Source: Apostichopus japonicus (lineage: Eukaryota > Echinodermata > Holothuroidea > Aspidochirotida > Stichopodidae). From it: DNA of 64,000 bases. Positions 1 to 12,948 of the stretch are shown here, one piece after another. The stretch's first letter is position 1; each line of letters begins with the position of its first letter. Under the pieces are notes generated by a model. That model was given only the letters and a program-made list of their open reading frames with translations, ran no database searches and had not been told where the DNA came from. The DNA is taken from positions 7,990,999 to 8,054,998 of the forward strand of contig NC_092565.1 of NCBI RefSeq assembly GCF_037975245.1. The letters are read 5' to 3'. Both the position numbers and the translations under genes were made by a program.

Positions 1-276
1 CCCTGCCTCTTCTTCTCACTAATCCATCCTCTAACCTTCCAATTTCATCTCATACAAATTACATGTTTATATTTATGAGATTTTGTGTTGTTATGAAGAC
101 ATTTTCTTCTTTTCCATTATATATATGGCAACAAATGTAGTATATTTCTGTAGGATTGGTTACCACACAAAGTTTCGTTCATATCACACCTCGGTTTATG
201 CTTAAAATTAACAATCCAGTTGGTGAGGGATACAGAAAGTCTCATCAAATAACACAAGTTTGCAATGGCTTCTTAC

Positions 277-3200
277 TTGCATATTTCTTCAGATTTTTCA
301 TAGAAGAATTTGGTGCCTCCGGCAATATAGACACATCCAGCAGAGGGTAACTTCTGGCACACAAATTGCACCTGGTGAAAGAAAAAAAATCATTACCGGA
401 TAATTTTAGCATTACACTGCAAGATCTGAAAATATCTGACCATGACAAATCTTCCGCTGCTTACCATTCAAGAGAATTGTTGTGAAATCGTTAAAGAAAT
501 ATTGAAAATGGTCTGAGATAAGGACTGCTGATATAAAAAATAGTCACATGATTTGTTTATTTCACTGTAGAAGCACTGAACCATAAATTCAATTGATACA
601 TTAACCTTATTAGATCACAGACTTTGCTCTCCAGAAAACCTTTAAATTAGATCTATATTGTCTCCTGGACAACCAACAAAGTAGTACCAACATCCATCCA
701 AGATTCCTCATCATTGCTAACAGTACCTATATGAAATGTTCTCGTTTGTACATGATATGTATCAACGGAACACATTCCCTTGTTTCTACAAAGGCACTTT
801 TCCTTTCGATTAACACTCAGTTTTAGGCAAAACTGATAATATGGGGCAATATATGTTCTAGACATGCATATTCAATTACAACTATCTGAATATTCATATA
901 TACTCACACAAGCACCAATCTGAGCTTCCTTGGCATACTCTGAGGTGTCCTCAACAGTGTCTGACTTAACAGCTCTCGTGACTCTGTTTAACAGTGTACT
1001 TTGATAGTTGGCTCTCTGCACATCCTGTAGGTATGATGAGGAAATCAACACATGAATTCAATTGTCCAGTCCCAGTGATTTTTTTTATTATAATACCAAG
1101 GAGAAACCTTGAAGTGATTTTCAACCTTCACAGGTACGATAGATATGTCCAATACTTCCAAAAGGTGTGGTTAAAATCATGGTCAAGGTCAACAAAAGGT
1201 CAAATGTACATTTCAAAGCAAGCAATATATCAAAATTTATCTTGAGCTTCCATTACCCATTAAAAACTGAATTAATCATATGTTTGTATCTCCTAACCTC
1301 AAAAGTATTAGTTCCAATGAGCAAGCTCATCCATCCTGGCATTTCAAAAGCCTCATACTTTAATGGAACCACCAGCTTCCTCTGTTCACAGTAGTACACC
1401 TGAAGAAGGGAAAGGATTATTAAAAAACAATGTTAAATTATCTCTTAAAATCAACAATGTAATTTACAATAGTTATTTTTCAACTTCTTTGACCACACAC
1501 AACAAAAGTAACCATTAATCAAATTCAAATGATCGTTCAAAAAATCACTTTAAAATAAAAAAAAAAGTTGATGACAAGATATGTTGATTTACCTGTTGTT
1601 TACAAGTTCCAGACTCTGCGAATGCTTTTGACAAAACAAAGACGATGACCCCGGCGTCTTCTACTTTTTGCTGGAAAGTCAGTTCTCTGTTATACTGAGA
1701 TGAGGTTCCGATAATATCTTGTTCACTGTCCAATATATCAGTATCGTCTGGAAAACCAACAAAACAAGTTTAACTTCTCAGTACAAATAGGATACTAATG
1801 AGAACATCAGAATCCGAGTTATCCAGTGTGAGCTAAAATATTAAACCCCTCTACAAAATTAGTCTTAAACTCACCAGATGCATCATGACCATTCATTGTA
1901 TTCAGCTCTAATGTTGTCCAAACATGAAGATCTTCTTTCTCAAACATCACTTGCAGCTCGTTGGCCTAGAAAAAAGGTAAACATTCCTGGTGACACTAAA
2001 ACATATTGACCAGCATATTCATACAAAGAGGATACAAAGGGTATATATATTTTATTGCAACTTTGGAATATAAAGCAGTGGTCAGTTTCATAATATGAAC
2101 AAATTTTTTCGAATTTGTATACCTCCCATCATGGAAAAACACAATGAAAGCAAAGAAAACATTTACAGATGAAATATTCAAATGCTAATGCATATTCACA
2201 AACAACCTGAAATCTTCAAAAGACAAAATCATCAAGCCAATCTTTAACTACATTACACAATAATAGCACAAATTACAACGAAGAATTTGAACATAAATAC
2301 ACATTTGGCAAACGATTGCTTCCAACTAGTCCCACTTCCTCCCAATAGTTTTTGAAGTCACAAGATCCTGACTTACAAACTTTTCCTGATCTGGGTGGAC
2401 AGAGATGATGACTAGCGAAGGTCTCTGTCTTAAACCATCTGATTGGTCACCGCTGATGGCTAAGCGGGTGGAGAAGCCTCGGCGCATCTGTGAGGATGAC
2501 AAAATTAAATCATAAATTGAAAAAAACTGTCTTCTCCTTGTAATCCTCCACAGCAACCATACCCAGGTAGTCCCCTGATTATATTCCACTTGTACAGGCA
2601 CTGCCCTTCAAGCTGGCGTGAACTTTTATCCCCATGTTCGTCTGCATTGCATTCACAATGGCATGACACATTGCTTATCAGCCTCTTACCCAATTCCCCT
2701 GCACAGCTTCTTCACACTGGCATGCACTTTTGCTACACTTTTGTATTGGTGTGCACAGTTCCTACCACACTCATCTTTACTGCTCTCACATTGTATGTTA
2801 ATATACCTTACCATGCTAATCTGCACTGCCTTCACATTGGCATTCTTCTTGTTTCTCTTTGCTTCCCTCTTGCAACGCTTAACGATCTCTTTGGAAACCG
2901 CTGCCACATCAGGTCTGTCCCACGAGAAGCAGCCATCAACACTGTCCAATCCGTTGATCATGTCACTGGCACCTAAAGCAGGACACAATTAAAACAAGCG
3001 GAGAGATGAAAATAGTTGCCGACCTCCATTTCTCTGCTGTGTTATAATGGTTTTGTAAATATACTCTGGATGGATATCATATGTAATCGTAGGTATCTAA
3101 ACCTTGGAATTTCTCTCTTGAAGATTCTACCCCATTCTCCTGGAGGGTTCCAAAGCTCCAAAATTAGAGCCATGGCAAGCATTCAACTTGACTGTTTTAT

Positions 3201-6200
3201 GACTCAAAACATGAGGAAAACAGCTTTGAGGATGGAATAAAAATGCTCCCAGAGGTTTGGATAATATTTTTGGGAGAAAAATACATATATATGCTTTGAA
3301 GCAATGAGATAAAGTTACCATGAGCAGCATAGGACGTGGAAGAGGCCAGCTTCCAATTAATAAACTGCGTTGTAGCGAACTGAATGGCAAGACATCTAGG
3401 TGGCCAGTACTTGAGGAATGACACAGGAACAATATACTTATTAAGAACATCGGCCAACTTTATCTGCAAAGAACAAATATTATAAGAGTAGTAGGATGGC
3501 AATGTCAACATTGAAATCTGGTACACAATAGGAGATAATACTTGAGCACTGAAAACAAAAATACAGTTCAAGCTTAACAATGGAACATGAAGTCAAAATA
3601 TGATACAAAACAAACTACAGCAGTTTATTTCTTACTTTTAACCAAAATATGCATTTTTTGTTCAAAATTGACTATACCTGTTGTTTCTTGCCTTGGGTAT
3701 CAGCCCTGTTATTATTTAACATAAACCTACAAAACTGAGTACCTAAATAGAACTTTGGAAAATGTTGACATTTGTAACCGACTAATGCACAGACCAACAG
3801 ACATGCGGATGTTGAGTGGTGCTACTACCTGCCCTCAATTATGCTTCAAATCCTCCGTGAGACAGTTCGGTGTGATTCGCATAGCACTGGATAATTGCAA
3901 TTAACAAATGATATGAAACTAGTTACTGCTAACTGGGATATTATTCCTAACACCTTACTTCTGTATCTCATACCTCTCTATTGGTCCACTGTGTCTCTCC
4001 GTATCTCGGAGTCACCAATGGCACAAAGACCTCACAATTACTGACAGCGTAATTTAAGCTGTCCTGCCAGTCACTGCCACAAAATATCTCATGGACGTCC
4101 TGTAAAGAGACAAAGGCAAAGAAAATCAAGAAACAGGAAAATTCAATCTTCAACCCACAACCGGTTACTGTTGCATACCAAGACAGGTCACCTCATCTGC
4201 CTACACCCCCCCCCCCCTGCTCCACCATTCCCTTTACCCACTTCTGTACCCTCCTTCCTTCTTTTCCACCCCTCTGGATCAATTTCAGATGGATTTATTG
4301 TTCAATCCAATGGTTGTTTGTTTTACATACAATTAGTGTTCTCAACATTAATAGCTCAAGCTATCCTGTCATGTAACAACTTGTGACTTATCATATTAAT
4401 TGTAGTACAACTAGTAAACTAAGCCACTCACCAGATAAACACTGAGGTTAAGATTCTCCAGCTCAGCCTTGAGATCTAAGGCGTATTCCGAAGCTTCAGC
4501 TCTAACATAGCTGATCAGGATCTGTTTGGCGCTTTGAGAATTAGTCTTGGTCGGAGAGTCTGCTTCGGTGATGGATTGTAATGGCGCCATCGTGTGAGGT
4601 TGGGTATAGCAGATGGCATCTTCGCTACTTGAAGAACCTGATGATTGCCTATAATTAATGAATACTGCCACCATTACCAATCAGGAAAACAACAATAACT
4701 TGTACCCTCATTATGCATTCAATCTTGACAGTACAAACAATCTCCATTTGGTTTTGTTTACTAAAATAAAAATCATGACGGTGTACTCTTTTTGCCAAAA
4801 GTTTGGCCCATTTGCAAAGATGAAGCGTATGAAACATTTGAACCAAACTAATGGTGTCCCATTTGTTATGTTTTGAATGAAACCAAACCATTCCATTCCT
4901 AACTGTACATGAGGCATTTTCTGAACTACGTCATGTATGCAATCACTATGCCAAGCACTATTGTGTCATGTCTGTCTCTCTCTCCCTCTCAGGACTACTG
5001 AAATTATTATATGTAGGTAAGTCCTACCCATCTTCTTCATTCATTAAGAAAGAATGAAGAAATGTATCATTAACGACAAATTCTGTGGGCATTTTGGTCA
5101 AACGTACACTTTTTGTATCTTGGCTGGAGGGGAGAAACTGTTGTCCTTCTTCAAGATGTGAGTTGCAACTTTGTGTTTTGGTGAGCCTCCCCGTCTTCCA
5201 AATTGTACCTGTACTTGAGAGTTGTAGAGGACCTCTAATACTGTGATATCTTCCTCTTGTTTGGTAGACAGCGGCCATGAATTGTTGTCCAGAAAGACCC
5301 ACGAGTTGTTCCAAAACTCCTGAACATCAGTAAGCTATGAGACAACAATGGAATGAATTTGATTATCGGGAATGGTTGAAACTGGTACTGCAAGACTGGA
5401 GATGTTATGTGAAGTGGTCAAGGAAAGTCTTGGCAGGGGAAGGGGTCCTACGTTTCACATGACCATTCTTGCTTGACAAAGAAGGCCACAGTTTGACAAT
5501 GGGAGGAGTGTCAGTTTCAGTTGCTACACATTATGATGATGCGGTATCCAGACTGTCAGCCTCACACATAAGTTTAGCATTGCGACACCGCTTCTACCCT
5601 AGGTCATCCCCCCTCCCCCACCCCACCAGCATAAAAAAGGACTACATTAAAAGAAACTACTGTGCAAAATGTACTTTACATCATATATCATGTGACATAA
5701 ATCAACTGACTTGTTTTTTTGGAATGAAATGAACAAGGTCTTTAAGAAAGAAAAAGAAATATCGAAAATGAAAGGAAGCAGTACATATTCTGTTTGCAGA
5801 TGAAACTTGTGTACCTGGAAGTTGATTGCTTTTCGCAAATGGCTGACTTTAAGATTCAGATCTGACAAGAATACAAATCCCAAAGCCCTGCCCTCTGTTG
5901 TAATGATCCCGACTCTCTTGTTATCTAGGCGAGAGAGAGAAGAAATAATATTGGTGATAAACTTTTATTGAATTTGAAATAAAAGAAATTTCAATGATGC
6001 AGACAACATTAGTTTGAAATCATTTATTGTGTGCCACATGTGGTCAGTTTGTTAGTATCTCATGAGAGGCAAGACAATACTTGGATTGTTTCCATTCATC
6101 CACAAAGATCATACAGTGAAAGTTTTGCTTTTAAAACAGCAAAACAGCTAGCTCTCTACAGTATGAAGGTTAACACATTTGTGAATGCTGCGTGTAATCC

Positions 6201-8182
6201 AACTTATCAACTTCATCAAACTTTACAGTAACACACAATTAAGTCTGCATCAAAAACAAAAGAACCAAAATATTGTCAAATGATTAGATGTAAGATCACA
6301 CATGAGTAGCTCATTAGTGACATTAAAGACCATCTAACATTCATGAAATGTATCATTCAACAGAATTGGTACATTTCAAAGAACTGTTTGAAGAGAGAAA
6401 CTACAACCTCTGCCTTCATAATGGATATTTCATTGAATAGCTCTGTTTTTCTCAACTTTTTCACTCATTTTGCAATTTTTTGGTCTTCACAAAAGTGTTG
6501 ATTGATACTGCTATTGTTGCATACACTTACTTAGCTTGGTTTGCAACATTAAACCAACCCTTGATTTCTGCTTATTAACAACTTTTAAAAAACAAACTTG
6601 AAATGGGTTTATATACCGTGGTGATGTTGGATGCATATCACCCCTTCATTGTTGATCAAATGCTTGAATGGGAGGTATTCCTCCTGATTCAGCTGTAATG
6701 GCCACCTATGATGATATAAAGGAATCACTTGTCACCATATTGTCAGTGAAAAGAAAAGTTCAAATATCAATTCCACAATATGGACAATTTTACACAGGAA
6801 ATGCAAGCCTTAACAAAATTCACTTCATTAATTACTTGACTTAGTTTAATTTAACACTACTACATGTCATGTAATATTTGAATGGTTAGGTAAGTCATGC
6901 ACAGCTCTGAAACTTCTAAAACATAGTCAAATTGTTTATAGGATGTATACAGTATGTAGATGAACTGTGCTTTAGAAAGTAAACAACAGGGCCTGAGATA
7001 CATAAAGAGGGCATGCTTCACAAACTTTTTCAACATTTAAAACACTTACCTTTGTTTTGTTAAAAATCTGTATGAAGTGGGTAATGTGTCAATTTGCTCC
7101 TGCAGTCGATCTCTTAGAACAACTACAGGTTTCCCAGTGTGAAAAGGTATTACAACAGAGCCAAGTATTGTATCTTGCTTTGGTGATGGTGAACCTGGAA
7201 GAGTCTCAGCCTTAAGACTGATACCAAACACTGACGTTTCTATGTGGAGATATAAAAACGTAGAAAATTGAGGTTATGGAAATAAGTAAAGGAACATAAT
7301 TCTTTAGGACAGTTTTACTTTTAAAATTGCTTCAAATATGATGTATTATATATTGGCCTAATGTTGGTCAAAACGTCCTCGTAAGTCAAAACGTCCCCGT
7401 CTATCACATTCATTCACAGTTGTGAATATATATTAATTTTAAGTTTTATATAATTTGGCTAAGTTATCGGCATGCAAGTTGGATTACAGGCGCTAAATAA
7501 ATCATGAAGGACTATATCGTTTAATTATATTTTGTTTTTCAGTGAATTAACGAATTAAGGAAAACAAAAAAAAAACTGTGTTTTCAACCTAAACTATACT
7601 TATCCTTACTCTTTGAATTGAACGAAAAACATCCACACTTGCATTCCAACTGATTATAAAAGCGGAAACGTTTCGGACTCATGGGGACGTTTTGACTGCA
7701 GGGACATTTTGGTAAAAAGCGGGGACGTTTTGGTCTTAAAAAAGCGGGGACGTTTTGGTAAAGGGACGTTTTGACTGGATACCCAGTACCAGTAGTAGTA
7801 AGTAGTTGATGAGTCAGAATAAGCATTTTTAATATTAGGCTTAAAATGATCAGATGACATGCTACTGCTACGCCTGTGGTATAAACACAGAGTAGCCCTA
7901 GTCATTCTAAGAAATAGTGTTAAATTACTGTACACACTGATGTGCGCTAATAATGTTCTCTATTTTTTGAAGTATCTGAGTTTAAATATGTCAGCAGTAT
8001 TTGACCCTATTGTGCGAAATACTAATAACGTTAGACTAGCCTAGAAAGTAGAAGTAGAATGCAGTATGACGTTCACCGTTCGGAGATGTAACTTAGTAGA
8101 CCAAACCTCGGCCTAACATAAAACGAACTGCAAGGCAGTGACTTTATTTTACAGACTTACCAGTCAAAGGATCTGTCGCCAT
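277..8182 (-). CDS. Two-TIR-domain protein, SARM1-like TIR, 3' end beyond window
   Basis: Minus-strand exons: 8161-8182 (ATG), 7050-7239, 6617-6705, 5815-5924, 5028-5319, 4432-4648, 3974-4099, 3319-3463, 2812-2972, 2377-2487, 1875-1965, 1593-1747, 1298-1399, 908-1024, 277-371; all GT-AG, and phases fit except across 5028-5319. About 670 residues are visible. Residues 1-230 hold two similar ~80-residue segments (RFLTKQRWPLQLNQEE; VFLDNNSWPLSTKQEE). TIR1 (~275-430) starts ILISYVRAEA and has WTNREIKLADVLNKYIVP, matching the SARM1 region around its catalytic Glu. TIR2 (~473-610) starts SLVIISVHPD and has TCKQQVYYCEQRKLVVP, with Gln at that position. The last exon reads GCVYIAGGTKFFYEKSEE, faintly like a SLOG-type nucleotide-binding fold. 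TIR domains either scaffold immune signalling or hydrolyse NAD+; TIR1 could do the latter (inference). Phase-0 entry into 5028-5319 meets a TGA near 5099 while its exit phase fits another frame: base error, polymorphism or missed exon structure. Confidence 0.8.
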
Positions 8183-9448
8183 GATTCGTCACATAATCAG
8201 ATTCAATATTTGGTCTGTAACTTTGCAGATTTATATTTGACTATTTAAGGAACGTTTCGCAGAAAATCTAGCATTAAGATTCCCGTCCAACCATTATAGA
8301 GATGACCAGAAATAGTCTAGCGTATCTGCTATCAAAGAATATATTTGATTGTATGTGTATAGCAATTTGCACATTTAGGCAGGTAACCATACAAACAGTT
8401 GTCACTCTTTTCCAGAACCCAACCCGAAACTGTGCGGGGACGGGGGCCATATCCTCCACCCCACCCAATTATTTCACACATAATATCCCTTCTTGTACTC
8501 AGTCGCCTACAGCCTTTGAATAATTTTTACATGATAGCACCCTGTCCATATTTTGCTTTCTCTGATTGTGAAACAACACAACTTAGAAACAGACGAATCA
8601 TCACCTGGTGTAACCTATAGCATATACCAGCTTGAAGTCTGCTTTGAGAATCTCTTACCGATCATATACCACTACCTTTGTACTTTGACGAAATAAACCT
8701 CTCCCACCCAACCACCTTTCCAATAAACGAAGCCGGGAAAAGAAACGTAACACCGTACCGGCATAGGGATTGTAGGGATGTGATGCATGCCCCTCCTTAG
8801 ATTGGTGATACACTATGATATGGTACCTTCGTACTTTGAGATATTAAACGTCTTCCCCACCGAAATATGTACCCACTATACCCATTACAATTACTATGAT
8901 AAAGGAAAAGTCAGAGGTCCTCCATCAGACGTCTTTCAGCAGCCGCACTGCACATAACTGGATTTTAGGGCAGTATATAGTTAAGTGCAGGCCCGTATGG
9001 TGGGGCACAGGGCCGTATCTCCCTCTCATACAGACTATATACAGCACCCCTCCCCAACTGTGCCACCACATCATGTGCGCAAACTTGAAAATCGTTACAA
9101 GTTACAAGGCATATGAGTTTCCCACTTTACGTTGGTGTTGAATGTCAGCTTGAATGATTCTCTGACAAAAACATGCATAACAGTTTTCTGAAAAAAAAGA
9201 GAATAGTACACCTTGAACCATGCAGGGAGCTGCCACTGACTGGCCCGGGTAGCATGGTATATTTTAAGAAACTTAAAGTCACCCAGGAAAGAACCCATGG
9301 GTACGAAAAACCAAACAACCAACTGAGGCTGATCCGCTCTCAACCCCATGGCAGCCCCCTTGTAAGTTGTATCGATACTGACTGTGTGATCATCATCAGC
9401 ATGGAACCTTGGAGTTGTTATGGACAGTTATGGAACTATGACTTCCGG
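8183..9448. other. Intergenic, probable promoter side of the TIR gene
   Basis: No convincing coding exon on either strand. The part next to 8182 should hold the TIR-gene promoter and 5' UTR, but I see no clear TATA box or CpG-rich block. Short G/C-rich patches near 8430-8465 and 8990-9060 look like transposon debris without definable ends. Confidence 0.4.
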
Positions 9449-10461
9449 CACTGGCGGATCCAAGGGGGGCCAAGGGGGGCCAGGCCCCCCCCCCAAAGGT
9501 GAGCCAAAAAGTGTTTCCGAACATCCGCTAAATCATATGATTGGAAATTAAAAAAATCGAGAGGAATAGCAGTGGTAGACTAGTCTAAACCTTTTCGTTT
9601 TCTGGTTTAAAATTAAATGCAGAGCTCCCAACTGACCCGCAATTCGCGGGAATTAGACCCGCATTCTAACACACAAACCCGCTGACCCGCACAAGCGTCC
9701 GAAAAAACCGCATTGTAATTGTCAAGTATACATAAAAAATTTGCATCAAATTTTGACTTAGCAACCATCATTTCTTTAGCATTTAGCGGCATAATAGAGT
9801 ATAAAACCTCCTTTACATCATCATTTGAACCTCAAATTAGCCTATAATTCTTTCATTGGGGCGAGCAGCGAACATTTTCATGCCACGGGAAAGAATGAAT
9901 TATCACCTACTATTCAATTTATTGATGTTACACACAAAAAAAATGCATATTTCTCAGAAAAAGCCTTTCTAAGTGCCACCATTTTACATGTAGGCATCAC
10001 CAGGATTCAAAAAAATTCAAATGGGGAGGGGGACACCCCCTCCCCTTATACCCCTCCCCCAGGACGGCGATTCGTAGGCATGGACCAGCATTTGCCTTCT
10101 CAAGAGTTGTGAGCTATTTTAATGTATGAGCATGAGGATTTACAATTTAACACCATTTTGCAGTTACAGGCTGGTTGTAAGAAATGTATAACCTATGAGA
10201 AATAAAATTTCTTGAGAAAGATGCATGATCCCAACTTTGTTTTATAAATATTTTAGAAAATTACACCTGGGAAACATTTTTTTTAGAAGTAAATTAACAT
10301 CACCATTGTACACTTTTGTCGCACCAAATTGCATCTGAGGGCATTCAGCAATAGAAAATTTTCCAAAGGGGAGGGGGAAACCCCTCCCCTTAGACCCCTC
10401 CCCCATATCACTCTAATGCCACTTTGGCCTCTCCCAAACAAAGGCACTGGATCCGCCAGTG
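9449..10461. mobile_element. Non-autonomous hAT-like DNA transposon, ~1.0 kb
   Basis: Ends are inverted copies: CACTGGCGGATCC at 9449 and GGATCCGCCAGTG ending at 10461. Both ends are followed inward by poly-G/C blocks, and two internal G/C blocks repeat each other (about 10023-10062 and 10366-10405). No transposase frame is present. The CAxTGGCGGATCC terminus is typical of hAT miniature elements in marine invertebrates. A clean 8-bp target duplication is not seen; CTTCCGG lies directly left and again about five bases beyond the right end, so one boundary may be slightly off. The segment CACCAAATTGCATCT near 10323 recurs in the element at 39199-39484, so the two are related. Confidence 0.7.
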
Positions 10462-10669
10462 ATTGTCTTCCGGAATAAATCTATTGTTCCATTCTTTGAT
10501 ATGGCCAAACAGTTGATGAGCCATCTGGCTCTGGGCCAAAAAATGTGCCGGTATTTTGTTGCATGATTGTCGGTGTGTCCTTATCCTCCAATCAAATTCA
10601 TCCATGATGCAAGCACACAGCATAATGCATATCACACATGTCAACTCATATCATGCAATAACTGTTGTT

Positions 10670-10817
10670 ATCCGCGCTGAAGAGGTGACCTGAATCAAAG
10701 CTTGCTTCGCTGTCAATATTTTATTCGTCGCCATATTCATATCAGCGATCTGGAAGTTGCAAACAGAAAGTGCTGCAATATCAAGCTGATAGTAACTTGA
10801 GGTGAATGCGAATTGAG
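10670..10817 (+). other. OAT: Probable 5' UTR first exon of OAT
   Basis: The first coding exon of OAT begins at a spliced acceptor (12941) eight bases before its ATG, so a non-coding upstream exon is required. The best donor upstream is GAATTGAG|GTAAGAAC at 10817/10818, preceded by a somewhat more GC-rich stretch. The transcription start is not visible. If the splice is right, the exon carries an ATG ten bases before the donor that opens a short overlapping upstream reading frame. Position and role are inferred. Confidence 0.35.
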
Positions 10818-12940
10818 GTAAGAACATATTTAAAAACTAGGCCTAGCCTAGGCCTGTATGCAATCCAGACCATAGGCTAGACTACAGTTGGCAGGCATAG
10901 TCGAATTAGGCTAAGCCTGACCTTTAAGCCAAGTCATAATTCAGAACCTACGCCTAACCTAGTAAAAACCTAGGCCTAATGAATGTTAGTAAGTTGTAGC
11001 TGAATGTATTGGCATAGCTTAGGCCTTAGGCTAGCATAGCCTTGGACTGTTCCACATCAAATTCAACCTTCAATGATCAACTCCCCCCCCCCACTGCCCC
11101 TACATCAACAATATTTGATTATGTGGTATCTCTCAGGTGTTGGGTCTTTGGGGTCCATTTTTACTGTAGGGAAGTTAAGTCCTAACTCTTTGGCCCTCTA
11201 ATTCCAAATCCTGTTATTGTATGTCATTTGAAATTCAAGAAGGTTTATCTGCCAAGTCCACAGCACTCTTCAACTGTCTTGGGTATGTAGTGATGCATGC
11301 AATACAATCACGATAGTTTTCGCTCTTTCAATAGTGAGCCCTCACTTTTCGTGGTACTTCCAGTGTACTCCTCAGTCTGAGTCATGAATAACCAGGCCTT
11401 TGTTTTTAGGATTTCCGAGAAAGGGAATTCTAAACCACTTTTCCACGTACCTCCCTGAGATAAAGATGTTGATTTGACATCTCTCATCTTTGTTAAACAT
11501 ATCCTACTGGAAATACAAGCTTTTCCTTGGAACTTACACTCGCCACTGATCTTATCTTTACTGGAAAGTCACAATTTGTTTTTGAGCTGTAGTTTAATGA
11601 CTAAGTATGATTCTATTCCCCATTAATACGTACTACTCATGTCACTAAAGGTGCCCTTCTTTATTGATATTGATATTTTATCACTTTACTATTAATCAGT
11701 TGAATAATGTTATATGAATAAAATGAGGTGCAAACTTCAAAGTATCGTCAGAACCTTTCAGTCTCATAAAGGTTGGAGGCAATAGGGAATGCCTTCAAAT
11801 ACTTTCAAACACCATTAATTTAAGTGGTAACTGAAAGGAAGCTTTTTTTCTAATGCAATCCAAGATGTTAAGTAATAAATATTTAACAAATTTAAATCCT
11901 TTATTGATCGTGGCAGTTTCATCTCCTGTGATGTTCAGTTCGGCTGTGTCTAAAGTATACAGACAACTGTGGCGTTACCTATATCCCTGTTGCATACATT
12001 GTGTTCTTTATTGTTTGAACATCAAAATGTTAAAGGTCATTCAACAGTGAATCCATTTCTTATTATGCTACTGTATTGTACAGTACCTACAGCATAAAGA
12101 TTGCAGGGATGGATTTCTCTGAAACTTTCTGACTCTCTGTATTTGGTCTTGTCATTTAGTAGTTCAAACTTAGATGATGAAATGTCTCAGAGAGGGATGG
12201 GTATGTTAGGAAGATTAGGTTTGACATGAGTGACCTTTTTTTGTAAATTTTAGCTTTGTTTGGATCAATACTGATGACCTATTAAGACCTGTCTGTACTA
12301 AAAAGCCTCCAGTAAGCTTTGCTAAACTGATTCTAGATCATGCTCATTGATTGATTTGCATTTTGAAATCGCCCTGGCAACCTGAGTAGCAGGTTCATCC
12401 AGAGCGGTATAGAGAGTATAGGATAACCATTGATTAATAGTTTTGTACTGATACGGATTGACCTTTTGACCTATTGTACAATACTCCTCCATGGTGCAAA
12501 CTGCAAACTTGCTTATTGAAGCAGAATTGTTATTGTCTTAAATTATTTCTGATACTTAACCAGCAGTTTGCATCTGTTTGGTTGATAACAAATTACTTCA
12601 ATTGATTTATCATTTCTATGACCCTGATGCGCTCATATCTTTGTTCAAATATACAACCAGACAGTGTGGAACATTTAGTTATCTTTTCCATCTCTCTTGT
12701 ATGTGACAATCCCCTCAATAACAATAATTTTTAGTCTATTGCAATATTTCATGTCATATTTTAAGATTTTGTTGACTTTAGACATACATTTACATAGCCA
12801 AAGGGTATTAAACAGAACTCAGAGAAGAGTGTTTACTTTAACCGTAAATGTTTACAAAAGACTGTCTGGATACTCAAAGTGATGTTGATAGGGAGGTTTC
12901 AACAATCCTACAATGTTTTATTGTATGTTATTTTCTCCAG
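10818..12940 (+). other. Putative OAT intron 1
   Basis: No coding exon recognised. The start (10840-11050) is rich in TAGGCCTA/AGGCCTAG-type short repeats (AGCCTAGGCCT near 10847 and similar), the rest is ordinary AT-rich sequence, and a poly-C run lies near 11081-11092. The intron ends in TTTTCTCCAG before 12941. Confidence 0.35.
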
Positions 12941-12948
12941 GTGAAATC

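Noticed and set aside
2590-2992. Two plus-strand frames of ~125 residues
   Set aside because: They are antisense shadows over the TIR-gene exon 2812-2972 and its intron.
5024-5314. Minus-strand frame beginning EQLVGLSGQQ
   Set aside because: Its left part is out of phase with exon 4, and the other frame shows the WPL...QEE repeat of exon 2. Only its end (near 5028-5100) fits the exit phase.
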